Assembly: GCA_003389385.1 (NCBI GenBank)
Contig: QQVM01000017.1
Coordinates: 289,634-353,633, forward strand
DNA: 64,000 bases
Source of the DNA: Bacteroidota bacterium
GTDB lineage: Bacteria; Bacteroidota; Bacteroidia; AKYH767-A; 2013-40CM-41-45
Reading direction: 5' to 3'
Part shown: piece by piece, positions 44,398-55,000 of the stretch
Position numbering within the stretch: the stretch's first letter is position 1
How the letters are laid out: every line of letters starts with the position of its first letter
Made by a program: the position numbers and the translations under genes
The notes under the pieces: generated by a model
Database searches by the model: none
What the model saw: only the letters and a program-made list of their open reading frames with translations
What the model was told of the DNA's origin: nothing

Positions 44398-45273
44398 ATG
44401 AGTGAAATTTCGACAAATACCGAACAAATCAGACAAAGAAAACCTGACTGGCTGCGTGTAAAGCTTCCAACAGGATCAGAATATTCAAAGGTCAGAGAGA
44501 TCGTTTCCGAGCATAAGCTACACACAATATGCCAGAGCGGCAATTGCCCGAACATGGGAGAATGCTGGGGTGCAGGAACAGCCACTTTTATGATATTGGG
44601 AAACATCTGTACACGAAGTTGCGGTTTTTGTTCTGTTGCGACCGGTCGTCCGGAAGCAGTTGATCCTTATGAGCCTCTGCGTGTTGCCAAGTCGGTGAAG
44701 TTGATGGGTGTGAAGCACTGCGTGGTGACATCCGTAGATCGTGATGACTTGAAGGACGGCGGCGCGCAAATCTGGGTGGAAACAATTCGCAAGATCAGAG
44801 AATATTCTCCCGGCACTACCATGGAAACACTTATTCCTGATTTTCAGGGCAAGTGGGAAAATTTGCAATTGGTGATAGCGGAAAAACCTGAAGTCATTTC
44901 ACACAACCTTGAAACCGTAAGACGGCTCACTAAGCAGGTTCGCATTCAGGCAAAGTATGACAGAAGTCTTGAAGTGCTGAAAAGAATTTCTGATGCAGGG
45001 GTAAACGCGAAATCAGGCATCATGCTCGGCTTGGGAGAACGCAAAGAAGAAGTGCTGGAGTCAATGGAAGACCTGAGAAAATCCGGCGTGTCCATTCTTA
45101 CACTCGGTCAGTATCTTCAACCTACAAAAGAACATCTGCCTGTTTTTGAATTCATCCATCCTGATGCTTTTGTGGAATATAAAAACGCCGGATTGCAGAT
45201 GGGATTTCGTTTTGTGGAAAGCGGTCCGCTTGTCCGCTCTTCTTATCATGCGGAGAGGCATTTGGAGAAATAA
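44398..45273 (+). CDS. lipA: Lipoyl synthase
   Basis: 291 residues. Auxiliary cluster Cys C45, C50 and C56 lie in [16 protein letters not shown], and the radical-SAM cluster Cys C71, C75 and C78 in [10 protein letters not shown]. The C-terminal RSSYHAE with its Ser ligand is also present. All residues for sulfur insertion into octanoyl-protein are intact. Lipoate serves pyruvate and 2-oxoglutarate dehydrogenases. No lipB is adjacent. Confidence 0.96.
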   Translation: MSEISTNTEQIRQRKPDWLRVKLPTGSEYSKVREIVSEHKLHTICQSGNCPNMGECWGAGTATFMILGNICTRSCGFCSVATGRPEAVDPYEPLRVAKSVKLMGVKHCVVTSVDRDDLKDGGAQIWVETIRKIREYSPGTTMETLIPDFQGKWENLQLVIAEKPEVISHNLETVRRLTKQVRIQAKYDRSLEVLKRISDAGVNAKSGIMLGLGERKEEVLESMEDLRKSGVSILTLGQYLQPTKEHLPVFEFIHPDAFVEYKNAGLQMGFRFVESGPLVRSSYHAERHLEK

Positions 45274-45319
45274 GTAAGCTCTTTTTAGGACGAGTCAGAG
45301 TCATTGCATCACACTCAAA

Positions 45320-45340
45320 CCCACACCCACACCCACACCC
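45320..45340. repeat. Short hexanucleotide repeat (CCCACA), 3.5 units
   Basis: Perfect tandem CCCACA units in the 69-base gap between the convergent lipA and 2053-residue genes, immediately next to the latter's stop codon. Unequal purine/pyrimidine strands; could be a slippage site, but it is not within a coding frame. Confidence 0.6.
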
Positions 45341-45342
45341 TA

Positions 45343-48300
45343 TCACGGGTGCTGCACAATATATAGCCCGATATTGTTTTCAAGTAAACTGAAGTCCGCG
45401 CTTTCGCTGATACGGTCTCCGGTCAGGTCTGAACTGATGTAGCCACTTTCCAGATTTTGAACACTTAACTCAAGGAGCAATAAATCACTCATATCAATGA
45501 TGTCATCCTGATTAATGTCGCCGCTGATCAGCGCGAAGCGTCCATTTCCGATGTCTTTGAGCATGCTTCCGAAAGCTTTGGTGATGGCGTCACTGAAATC
45601 ATAGTTCATGTTGATGGCGGATGGCAATGCTGTTGCACTCCAGGTTTCAAGTGCGTTGCGATGCTCCACGACAATGTAATAACTGCTAGGTGTCACATTG
45701 TTGAAAGTAAATGAGCCATTGCCACTTGTGTCTATTATCCCTTTTACTGATTGTGTTTTGGAATAAGGTGAGCTTGAATTAGCTAATGAGACCAAGACAG
45801 TGTCAGTGATACCCGGACTGCTAATCGGATTCGATACGGCTCTCATCTTACCGTTGCCTGTATAAAATCCTTCAATGAACAGTTTCAATGCAAGGGTTGC
45901 TGAACAGTTTTGTGCTACCAATACATTGGAGCTGGCAGGATTTCCTGTGACGCAGCTGTGTGAACTGGTCATCACGCAGCTTACCTGGTCTCCGTCAATT
46001 AAATTATTATTGTTGTAAGTGCTGCTGTTTGAGCCTACATTTCCTCCATTCAGCTTCCATTGATAGGAGGGGCTCCCTCCATTCGTCGGGGATGCATTGA
46101 ACGTGACATTGCTTCCAGCGCATATTATGCCTGAAGGTGTCGGACTTATAAATACGCTCACAGAAAGATTCGGATTCACTGTCATGCTGATGATGTTTGA
46201 AGAAGCCGGACTGCCTGAAACACAAGGAAGATTGCTGGTCATCACACAATGTACCTGATCGTTGTTGTTTAAGGTACTGCTGGAATAGCTTGCACTGTTT
46301 GTTCCAACATTGGTTCCGTTCAGTTTCCATTGGTAAGAAGGAGTGCCTCCATTAGTTGGTGACGCGGTGAAAGTCACATTCGTTCCCTGGCAAATAGCTC
46401 CGGAAGGTGAAGCGGAAATGCTCACGCTTGCTGGTACTGTTTGAACGACCGTCATGGTGATTGTGTTAGAGTTAGCCGGATTGCCGCTGGTGCACGTCGC
46501 ATTGCTTGTAAGTATGCACATAATCTGATCGCCGTGATTCAGGGCGTTGTTGGAATAGCTGGAGCTGTTTGTTCCTACATTGGTGCCGTTTCTTTTCCAT
46601 TGATAGGAGGGAGAACTTCCCCCGTTGCTAATCGAAGAAGTGAAAGTGACATTGGTTCCGCTGCAAACGGCAAATGATGGGATAGCGCTGATGGTTATTG
46701 TTGGCGTAACAGTCTGAGTGACGGTCATGCTTATTGCATTCGAATTAGCCGGACTCCCGGAAACGCAGGTTTCACTGCTTGTCATTACGCAGGAAATCTG
46801 GTTTCCATTGGCAAGACTGCCGTTAGAATAAGTCGGACTGTTTGTGCCCACATTTGTTCCGTTTAACTTCCACTGATAAGATGGTGTTCCACCGTTTACA
46901 GGTGTTGCAGTGAATGTTACGTTTGTTCCTGAGCAGATATTGTTTGATGGCGATGCAGCGATGCTGACACTGGCAGTTAAAACAGGATTCACAGTCATCG
47001 TGATTGCATTCGATGTGGCAGGATTTCCGCTTGGACAATTGACAGTGCTCGTCATCATACAAGTAATCTGATCGTTGTTGGAAAGTGATGAATTCGTATA
47101 TGTGGAACTGTTGCTTCCGACATTGCTTCCGTTTAATTTCCATTGGTATGCTGGAGAACCGCCGTTCACGGGAGTCGCTGTGAAGGTCACGCTGGTTCCT
47201 GCGCAAATCGCTCCGGCTGGTGAAGCTGCAATGCTCACGCTCACAGTCTGAAGCGGATTCACTGTCATTGTGATGGTATTGGATGTAGCCGGATTGCCGG
47301 TCACACAGGCTAGGGAACTTGTCATCACACAGCTGACAGCGTCCGCGTTGGATAAAGTGTTATTGCTGTATGTCGGACTGTTTGTGCCCACATTTGTTCC
47401 GTTGAGCTTCCATTGGTATGATGGTGTTCCGCCGTTTGCAGGAGATGCTGTAAATGTCACATTTGTGCCATTGCATATTGCTCCGGAAGGAGAAGCGGAG
47501 ATGCTGACTGAGGCAGTTGGAGAAGAGCTAACTGTCATTGTGATGATGTTTGAAGTAGCCGGATTTCCGCTAACGCAGGATTCGGTACTTGTCATCACAC
47601 AGCTGATCTGATCATTATTGTTCAAAGTACTGCTGGAAAATGTCGGACTGTTTGTGCCCACATTCGTGCCGTTCCGCTTCCATTGATAATTGGGTGTGCC
47701 TCCATTCACCGGAGTAGCTGTAAACGTCACACTGGTACCGGCGCAAATGTTTGAAGAAGGTGAAGCTGCAATACTGACAGAAACGGCTGCAGCTGTATTC
47801 ACGCTCATCACAATATTATTCGACACTGAAGTTGTTGGAGCCGGATATTTGGTGATGGTCATGTTCGGCCTGTTGCCGGATGTACCATTTCCTGTATTAG
47901 CTGTACACGCGCCTGCGCCTCCCGTACCGTCAGCTCTGTAGAACGCTGTTCCGGTATAACCTGCAGCTGAGATAAAGTTTTGATAAGAGCTTTGTCCTGT
48001 AACCTGATTGCTGAAGCATATATCAATCAATAAATTCGAAGAACCGTTCCAGGTAAAAACCTGAGAAAAATTATGTGTATTCCACTGGTTTGTTAAGGGG
48101 GTATAATTAAGCGGGCCAAACACCGTTGTGAATGTCGGGTTCTGCATCGTACTTGTGAGTGTGGTTACACTGGTATGTGCAAGTTTAATGGTGTACCCGT
48201 TTAGAGTGGCCGGGTTTCCAACTGTACCGTTGATATTGAAAGCAATTGCACCGATGTCGCCTGCCGTCAATCCCAAGTTTGTAAGATCAATAGATCTGAT

Positions 48301-51300
48301 CAAATATTGTTGTCTTCCATTCCCGTAATAAGTAGGATAAGCGGCAGCTGTTACGCTACTTGTAGTATTTGTTGTAGTGCCTGTTCCTAAAATCACTGAT
48401 TGCAATCCGAAGCAAGGTGGAGTATAACTAATCTCACAGCTCACACTTTCTCCATTGTTTAAACTTACTGTCGAATAAGTGGACGAATTTGTTCCCACAT
48501 TCGTTCCGTCCACTTTCCATTGATAGGAAGGTACTCCGGCATTCACCGGGTTTGCTGTAAACGTAACGTTTGTACCTTGACAGACTGGGCCAGAAGGCGA
48601 AGCAGAGATGCTCACGCTGCCGGGAGCATTTGAATTCACTGTCATAGTTATGATATTGCTTGTGGCAGGATTCCCCACAGCGCAGCTGATAGTGCTGGTC
48701 ATCACTACAGAGATTTGATCTCCGTTGTTCAATGCATTGTTTGAATATGAAGAACTGTTCGTTCCGACATTCGTTCCGTTGAGCTTCCACTGATAGGAAG
48801 GTGTTCCGCCATTTACAGGTGTTGCAGTAAAGTTCACGTTTGTGCCCGGACAAATATTGTCTGATGGGGAGGCGCTTATACTTACACTGACAGGATTTTC
48901 CGAGACAGTGATGTAATTAGATTTGGTATTTGAACCGCTTCCTGCAACGAGTGTGACAGAGTACACACCGGGTGTATTGTAAATAACAACCGGATTCTGC
49001 TGAGTGGAAGAGGAGGGAGTACCTCCGGGAAAAGACCAGTTCCAGCTTGTCGGAGAGCTGGGGCTTTGGTCTGTGAAGTTTACTACGTCACCGGCACAGA
49101 CAGATGTGCTTGAAGCTGTAAAATCCACTTGCGGCAGTCCAATGTAATCTGTTGTAAACACTCCTCGTCCGTGTGTGGATGCAATAAGCATTTTGTCAGA
49201 GTTTCTGACATGAAGCTGGGTCACCCGCACATTCGCGAGATTATTATTGTTTGCGACCCATACAGGGGAAGCGGCATTGATGTCTGATGTGCTCCATACT
49301 CCAACCTCAGTCGCAAGTAAAACTTCATTCATGTTGTTCGGATTGAAGATAACCCAGCGCACAGGCATGTCAGGCAGATTTCCCTCCTTATTGGACCATG
49401 CGCCACCGCCATTCGTAGTTCTCCAGACTGAAACAACTCCATAATTTGAAAATGTAACCAGTAGATCATTTTCAGTGCTACCCACTTCAATACAGGAGAC
49501 ACTTCCATTAGTTGGAAATGATGCTCCTCCAATACTGGTAATTGTCGGTGTAGATGTATGTGCATTTTCAACTTTAAACACCTTGCCATTGCCGGTGCCT
49601 ACAAACAAGGTTGTAGTTCCTGCAGGAGAATGCTGACTCACCCGAAGATGAGTTGCCATAGAATTCATTCCGGTGATCGTAATCTGAGCAGGTGAGCTTG
49701 GTGTTGCTCTTATACCAGAAATTCTTTGGACCTGAGTTGTGGAATATGCACTGTACAAAATTCCGTTTGCGTCATCATAATCTGTTGGATTGATAAATGA
49801 TCCTGTACTGGTGTTATTGGAGATGATTGTTGAGCTACTCCAATTGTTGGTGGTTCTCCAGTAGTAATTATAAACATATGAACTGATTTGATAATTACCA
49901 TTTGTCTGGTCAATGAAACAAAATGCTCCGTCACCGCCGGTTACCTGAGTGGTGGAATTCATACCGGCAGAATTGAATTTCTGAGTGCCATTATCCTGTG
50001 CGCCTGCAAGGAAATTATTTGACCCTGCAGTAGGATTAATCGCACAGGCATAAAACTGTGTTACGTTGTATCCGCTATTCTTACTGCTGAACTGACTGCT
50101 GCTACCGGCTAGCGTTACATTGTTGCATCTGTAAACTCCTCCGTCATTACCCACTATGAATACACTCGAACTTCCAGGTTGAAAAACAATTGCATGCTGG
50201 TCGGCATGCACCAGTGAAACAAGAAGTGTATGTTGATTGGCATTGTTCGACCACTTAGAAATCTGTGTCCAGGTACTTCCAGAATTGGTTGAATAAAAAA
50301 GGCTAATTCCTCCTATAATTAACTTCTGAGAATCGAAAGGATCTACAGCTGCAATCAGATCATACCATGCCTGTCCTCTGGTGAAATCAGTTCCGATTCC
50401 CAAGTCAGCGTCTGTAGGTTTGTTTTGAGTTGTCCATGTGGCGCCCTTGTCGACTGACTTGTATATTTGCCCAATTCCATCATTTACATTTTCCTGAGTC
50501 AGTGCATATAAGACGTTGGCATCAGAAGGAGCGCATGCGATTTCAATCCTTTCAAATCCGGATGTGGGAAATCCGTTTGCACCAGTGTTTAGCTTAGTCC
50601 ATGTTGTGCCATTTGTTGAACTGTATATTCCATCAGTAGTAAATATACCCATACTGGCATACAAGGTTCCGTCTGCGCCAATTTCCAAATCCGCCGCTCT
50701 GGTTGTAGAAGAGTTGGTTACAACCGTAGTCCAACTTGCCCCACCATTGACGGACCTTTGAACTCTGGTAGACCTTGTTGCTGCATATACTTCACCTGTA
50801 GCAGTTACAACAATTTTCTGTACATGCTGAAATGTAGAATTATTTGTACTGCTCAGCTGATTCCATGTATTTCCTCCATCTGTGGTTTTCCAAATTCCCA
50901 TCCCTTGAATCGCGTCGGCATTGTACCATCCCTCACCGGTTCCTACATAAAATTCCTGGGTGTTGGCAGGATTGTAGGCTATGCATGAGATTGCAATGTT
51001 TGCCCAGAAATCATTCACGTTCACCCAAACAGGATTGGTAACTGTTATATCATTTGTATACCATAATCCTCCGCCGACACCTCCTGCCCAGACTTTTTTA
51101 TTCGTTGCATCATTTGGGTCGTACATCAGTGCTCGCGTTCTTCCTCCTACATTACTAGGTCCTCGTTCAACCCAGGTTGCAGTGGAAGCACTGGTGTTTG
51201 CAGGCTGACGTACCCGGTTTAATCTTTGCTGATGAATGATATTAAATACATCTTTTAATCTCTCTTTATGAACTTTTCCTGTCTTTGGATCTTTAGTGAT

Positions 51301-51504
51301 TTGTGCATCATATTCTGCTGCAAGGTCAGGTCTGTCCTGTTTTTTACCTTCCTCATTTAATGCACCCTGTATTCGGGTTTTATATTTTGGTATGTGTTCT
51401 GATTCCTTGTTTTCAGAATTATCAGGAATTATTTCCTGAGCTTGCACAGTGATTTCAGCAAGTGAAATAAATAGCAATAAAATTGCAGGGTAAAATTTTC
51501 GCAT
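45343..51504 (-). CDS. Giant secreted BNR/PKD/Ig-repeat protein with dockerin-like C-terminal module
   Basis: 2053 residues. Signal peptide 1-22. A 110-residue spacer leads into a BNR/sortilin-like propeller (about 110-790; ERGPSNVGGRTRALMYDP, then Asp-box-like GIWKTTDGGNTWNQL, KSVDKGATWTT, YSTNSGSTWTQIS). A PKD domain follows (about 795-875; WNWSFPGGTPSSS), then nine Ig-like repeats of about 90 residues (SISASPSG.IC.GTNVTFTA.P.NGGTPSYQWKLNG in pieces). The second repeat is interrupted by a module of about 185 residues (1028-1218). The last 182 residues form a beta-domain plus two dockerin-like calcium loops (GDINQDDIIDMSD; DLTGDRISESAD), with no recognisable type A or B T9SS domain. It is probably surface or released; substrate unknown. 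Confidence 0.85.
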   Translation of the reverse strand: MRKFYPAILLLFISLAEITVQAQEIIPDNSENKESEHIPKYKTRIQGALNEEGKKQDRPDLAAEYDAQITKDPKTGKVHKERLKDVFNIIHQQRLNRVRQPANTSASTATWVERGPSNVGGRTRALMYDPNDATNKKVWAGGVGGGLWYTNDITVTNPVWVNVNDFWANIAISCIAYNPANTQEFYVGTGEGWYNADAIQGMGIWKTTDGGNTWNQLSSTNNSTFQHVQKIVVTATGEVYAATRSTRVQRSVNGGASWTTVVTNSSTTRAADLEIGADGTLYASMGIFTTDGIYSSTNGTTWTKLNTGANGFPTSGFERIEIACAPSDANVLYALTQENVNDGIGQIYKSVDKGATWTTQNKPTDADLGIGTDFTRGQAWYDLIAAVDPFDSQKLIIGGISLFYSTNSGSTWTQISKWSNNANQHTLLVSLVHADQHAIVFQPGSSSVFIVGNDGGVYRCNNVTLAGSSSQFSSKNSGYNVTQFYACAINPTAGSNNFLAGAQDNGTQKFNSAGMNSTTQVTGGDGAFCFIDQTNGNYQISSYVYNYYWRTTNNWSSSTIISNNTSTGSFINPTDYDDANGILYSAYSTTQVQRISGIRATPSSPAQITITGMNSMATHLRVSQHSPAGTTTLFVGTGNGKVFKVENAHTSTPTITSIGGASFPTNGSVSCIEVGSTENDLLVTFSNYGVVSVWRTTNGGGAWSNKEGNLPDMPVRWVIFNPNNMNEVLLATEVGVWSTSDINAASPVWVANNNNLANVRVTQLHVRNSDKMLIASTHGRGVFTTDYIGLPQVDFTASSTSVCAGDVVNFTDQSPSSPTSWNWSFPGGTPSSSTQQNPVVIYNTPGVYSVTLVAGSGSNTKSNYITVSENPVSVSISASPSDNICPGTNVNFTATPVNGGTPSYQWKLNGTNVGTNSSSYSNNALNNGDQISVVMTSTISCAVGNPATSNIITMTVNSNAPGSVSISASPSGPVCQGTNVTFTANPVNAGVPSYQWKVDGTNVGTNSSTYSTVSLNNGESVSCEISYTPPCFGLQSVILGTGTTTNTTSSVTAAAYPTYYGNGRQQYLIRSIDLTNLGLTAGDIGAIAFNINGTVGNPATLNGYTIKLAHTSVTTLTSTMQNPTFTTVFGPLNYTPLTNQWNTHNFSQVFTWNGSSNLLIDICFSNQVTGQSSYQNFISAAGYTGTAFYRADGTGGAGACTANTGNGTSGNRPNMTITKYPAPTTSVSNNIVMSVNTAAAVSVSIAASPSSNICAGTSVTFTATPVNGGTPNYQWKRNGTNVGTNSPTFSSSTLNNNDQISCVMTSTESCVSGNPATSNIITMTVSSSPTASVSISASPSGAICNGTNVTFTASPANGGTPSYQWKLNGTNVGTNSPTYSNNTLSNADAVSCVMTSSLACVTGNPATSNTITMTVNPLQTVSVSIAASPAGAICAGTSVTFTATPVNGGSPAYQWKLNGSNVGSNSSTYTNSSLSNNDQITCMMTSTVNCPSGNPATSNAITMTVNPVLTASVSIAASPSNNICSGTNVTFTATPVNGGTPSYQWKLNGTNVGTNSPTYSNGSLANGNQISCVMTSSETCVSGSPANSNAISMTVTQTVTPTITISAIPSFAVCSGTNVTFTSSISNGGSSPSYQWKRNGTNVGTNSSSYSNNALNHGDQIMCILTSNATCTSGNPANSNTITMTVVQTVPASVSISASPSGAICQGTNVTFTASPTNGGTPSYQWKLNGTNVGTNSASYSSSTLNNNDQVHCVMTSNLPCVSGSPASSNIISMTVNPNLSVSVFISPTPSGIICAGSNVTFNASPTNGGSPSYQWKLNGGNVGSNSSTYNNNNLIDGDQVSCVMTSSHSCVTGNPASSNVLVAQNCSATLALKLFIEGFYTGNGKMRAVSNPISSPGITDTVLVSLANSSSPYSKTQSVKGIIDTSGNGSFTFNNVTPSSYYIVVEHRNALETWSATALPSAINMNYDFSDAITKAFGSMLKDIGNGRFALISGDINQDDIIDMSDLLLLELSVQNLESGYISSDLTGDRISESADFSLLENNIGLYIVQHP
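45900..48900 (-). repeat. Tandem Ig-like coding repeats, nine units
   Basis: Units of about 270 bases encode the Ig repeats of the 2053-residue protein. Blocks such as the one coding for GLNGTNVGTNS-like segments are nearly identical between units at 46830, 47370 and 47640, so the array could recombine. Coding repeat, not CRISPR. Confidence 0.75.
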
Positions 51505-52007
51505 GAATGATCCTTGATTTCCCGGTTTCAGTATACAGGGACGACGCAGAATTGTTGTGTCCGGAACTTGAAAATAGTCTTTTTATCCAGACGTCCCAAA
51601 TAAAAAAAGGTAAGATAAGTGTGGTTTTTATACGCATTAATTTGCAGGTTTTGATAAAGCATTTTTTTAACTCAGCTGGGTACAATAAAATCTCCCTTTT
51701 TATTGAAATTATGGAGTTTTTATGATGGCCTGGACGTTTCATTTGTGAATGCATTTTTTTAATAATGTAATTTTTGACTGTGCTTTTTAATGCTGAACTT
51801 ATTTGTCAGAAAGATTAGAGGCCAAGTTGCAGGCCTGTATACATAGTGGTTGGTCGTTGTCTCGGCTGTCCAGTTCATTTATTAAGTGAACTATTTTGGA
51901 TATAAAAAACAATCATGATTTAAACATATATTTTTATTGAATACATTTATGTCAGTTTTATAAATCTCAATTCAATCAAATTCATTAGCAGTTAACATTG
52001 TACTATT
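51505..52007. other. 503-base divergent intergenic region between two large surface-protein genes
   Basis: Between the divergent 2053- and 1180-residue genes. AT-rich, especially near 51770-52000. I see no tRNA, no small ORF with a convincing start and signal, and no exact TTTG-N19-TAnnTTTG pair. A weak inverted repeat GGGACG (51538-51543) / CGTCCC (51592-51597) is the only dyad noted. It must hold promoters for both genes. Confidence 0.5.
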
Positions 52008-55000
52008 ATGATTAAAATTATCTTTCGATTTTTATTTTCATGTTTTTTAATTTTTCAAATCAATGAATGTTCTGCCCAGATTCCGGCTGAAAGCAATCCG
52101 CACCGGGGAATGTATGTGGATCGATTCGTGACCGTTTTTTCCAACGGCACATTGGATCCAGTCTTTTCTGTGCTTGGTGTTGATGAAGATCGTGATGGTT
52201 TTTTTGAAAAGGAAGATGAGTTGCTGGAATACTGCAGAGAAAATCATATCACTTACCTGGCCTTGTATGATATGGGAAAAATACTTGGAAGAAACAGGAC
52301 TGCATGGAATGAAAATACAAGAGCTCATGAGCTCCTTGAAAGACACTTGTGCCGTTTCATAGAGAAAGCGAAAAGAGAGTATTGTGTAGATCAGATTGGA
52401 GGTATCAGCGGAAGTAATGCAACATTTGATTCACTCCATGCATTCTCACAGCGATACCCTGTTACAAACCCTTACAGATTGAGAAGAGATCAAATTAACT
52501 CTCCCTTTTTTCATCCTGTTTTATACATGGTGGAAAATAATTATGAGGAAAATTCTGAAGAGCAAAATCTTGCTGAACAATTGAAGTTCGCATTGAGAGT
52601 TTCTGATTTTAATTCATGCGGTGAGTGCCAGGCAGATATCGACTACATTAATCTTGAAGATGAATTTTGGGCTGATTGCGTTGGTAATTTTAACAGTTGG
52701 GCTAACAGACTCCACTACATGAACAGTGTTAAACAGATGCATAATTCAGTTTCACCAAATTCGCCATGGCTCACAGAACTCTACCTCGGAAGCATGTATC
52801 CTTGCCTCAATCCATATATGTTAACAAGTATTGCCAGAACTGTAGATGGATGCAACAATTGTTCGCCTTGCACTTCTTGTGCAAACCCGCACCCAAAGCT
52901 GATTGACAGGGTACTGCTCGCATTTCTGACAAATCATGGCGGCATATACGATCATTTTGCAACCACTCCGTTTGCTGAAGCGTCAACATCTGACAGTACA
53001 GACTTTCATCCCTTGCTATATTCTGAATCACATGCTCTGGGTGGATTTACAGACTACCTCGGCTTGTGGTTTACTCAGAGTTATATTCATAATATTTTTC
53101 TTGCTGAAACTTATTTCTTCAATAGTTGGAACAATCAGGCACAAAGAACTTTGCCAAGGGAAAGTAATGTCCAGCCAGGCGGAGCTATGTGGTTTGCTCA
53201 GTCTTATCAGGTGAGGCCACAGAAAAACCCTAGTACTTTTTATTACCTCATTCCACCATGTGATACTAATAATACAGTTCCTCTCAGTTTTCACTATTGC
53301 GGTCCGCCTGAAGCCGGAACTGAATATGAATTCAATGTTATCAGAAATTCGGATTCTGCAATAGTTTATCCCACTGGATCAAATGCTATACTAGGAATAA
53401 CAAATGGACATTCCCCTGCTTCAGGTCCATCTCCAGAAGTCACTGCTGTGCCTTTTCGGGATACAACAAAATTCCCGCCTATGTTTCTTCCTCCCGGAGA
53501 ATATATGGCAAACCTGAAGCTGAAATATGAAGGCTCCGAGTCATGTGCATATACCTATTCGCATCCTGTTTTAATTACCGATAAGCCCGATGCAGTATTA
53601 ATAGGTGATTCTGTTTTCTGCGAAGGCGAACATACCTGGATGCTTGCAACACCTGGTACATCTCACCAATGGTTCAGAAATGGTCAGCCTATTCCTGGTG
53701 GCACGAATTATTATTATAAAGCCTCGCTGGAAGGATTTTATCATTGCCTGATAAATGGCACCGGACCATGTGCCGGAGTAACTGATTCAATTCAGATCAG
53801 AGTGCGAAAGAATCCAGCATTTAATATCAATGCTCATTGTAACGGAAATAATACAGTGACTCTAATAGCACATTCCAGAGATACATTGCAGACGCCACAG
53901 CGATTTGGTGAAGGCGGAGTAAGCTACCGCTGGAGTAACGGGGCAACCACAGACCGAATCACTGTACCATTAAATGGTACGCGGTATCGTGTGCTTGTAA
54001 CTGATCCTTATTCAGGTTGCACTAATAAAGAGAACATCGGAACACCATCTGGTGCAACACATACTTATTCATTCGGAATTCAGCAAATAGCCACTCCTTC
54101 AGGTTCGTGTGCTTCCAATGGAGCCCTCCAGGCCGTTTACACTCCTGCGCATAATAGCAGCACTTCATATCAGTGGACAACAGGAGAGAGAAGCGCTTCA
54201 ATTTACAATCTTTATCCCGGTACTTATAATGTTGTGTCCACAGTTTGGGACAATGCATGTTCATATTTTGCGTCTTTCCAATTGGGCACATTGCCATCCG
54301 GAGGCCCTCAGGTTAATTCACAAATAGACAATGCCAGCTGTTTCAATGTTGCAGATGGCTCAGTTTCAATTCAGCTTAGTGGAGGCAACGCTCCTTTTAC
54401 TTATTATTGGGATGGTATTCCGCATGAATCACCTTATGATCATACCTCTCCCAACCAATCTGGTCTATATCCTGGTATTTACACCTTAAATATTTTCGAT
54501 GCTTCAGGGTGCAGATTCTCGCATGTTTTTACCGTCGGTATATCAAGCCCTGAAATGAGTATAGGCATAACATCCATCAGTCCAGTAACACTATGCTCAA
54601 ATAATAATAATGGTGCTGCCAGCATTCAGGTTACAGGTGGAACTTTGCCATACAGCTATTCATGGAATGATTCTTTGTCACAAACAAGTTCAAATGCAAC
54701 AACTTTGGGATCCGGAACATGGATTGTTACAGTCACCGACGGAGCAGGATGCAGTTTGTCGGAATATGTAAGTATTCCATCAACTCCACCAATGCAATTG
54801 CATCTGGAGGATACCAGTATTGTTCAACTTACATGTGCTGGAGATAGCAGTGGGTATCTCAAGGTTTGTTTTAAAGGAGGATTGCCTCCTTACTCTGTGA
54901 ATTTTCCCTGGAATATGATTGACTCAATCCATGCCGAGGCAAGTTATCTTCAGGCAGGATTGCATACACTTATTGTAACAGACTCCAATTCGTGCGTCTT

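Noticed and set aside
45900..48900. Second apparent direct-repeat array
   Set aside because: It codes for Ig-like repeats of the 2053-residue protein; no short identical repeats with unique spacers.
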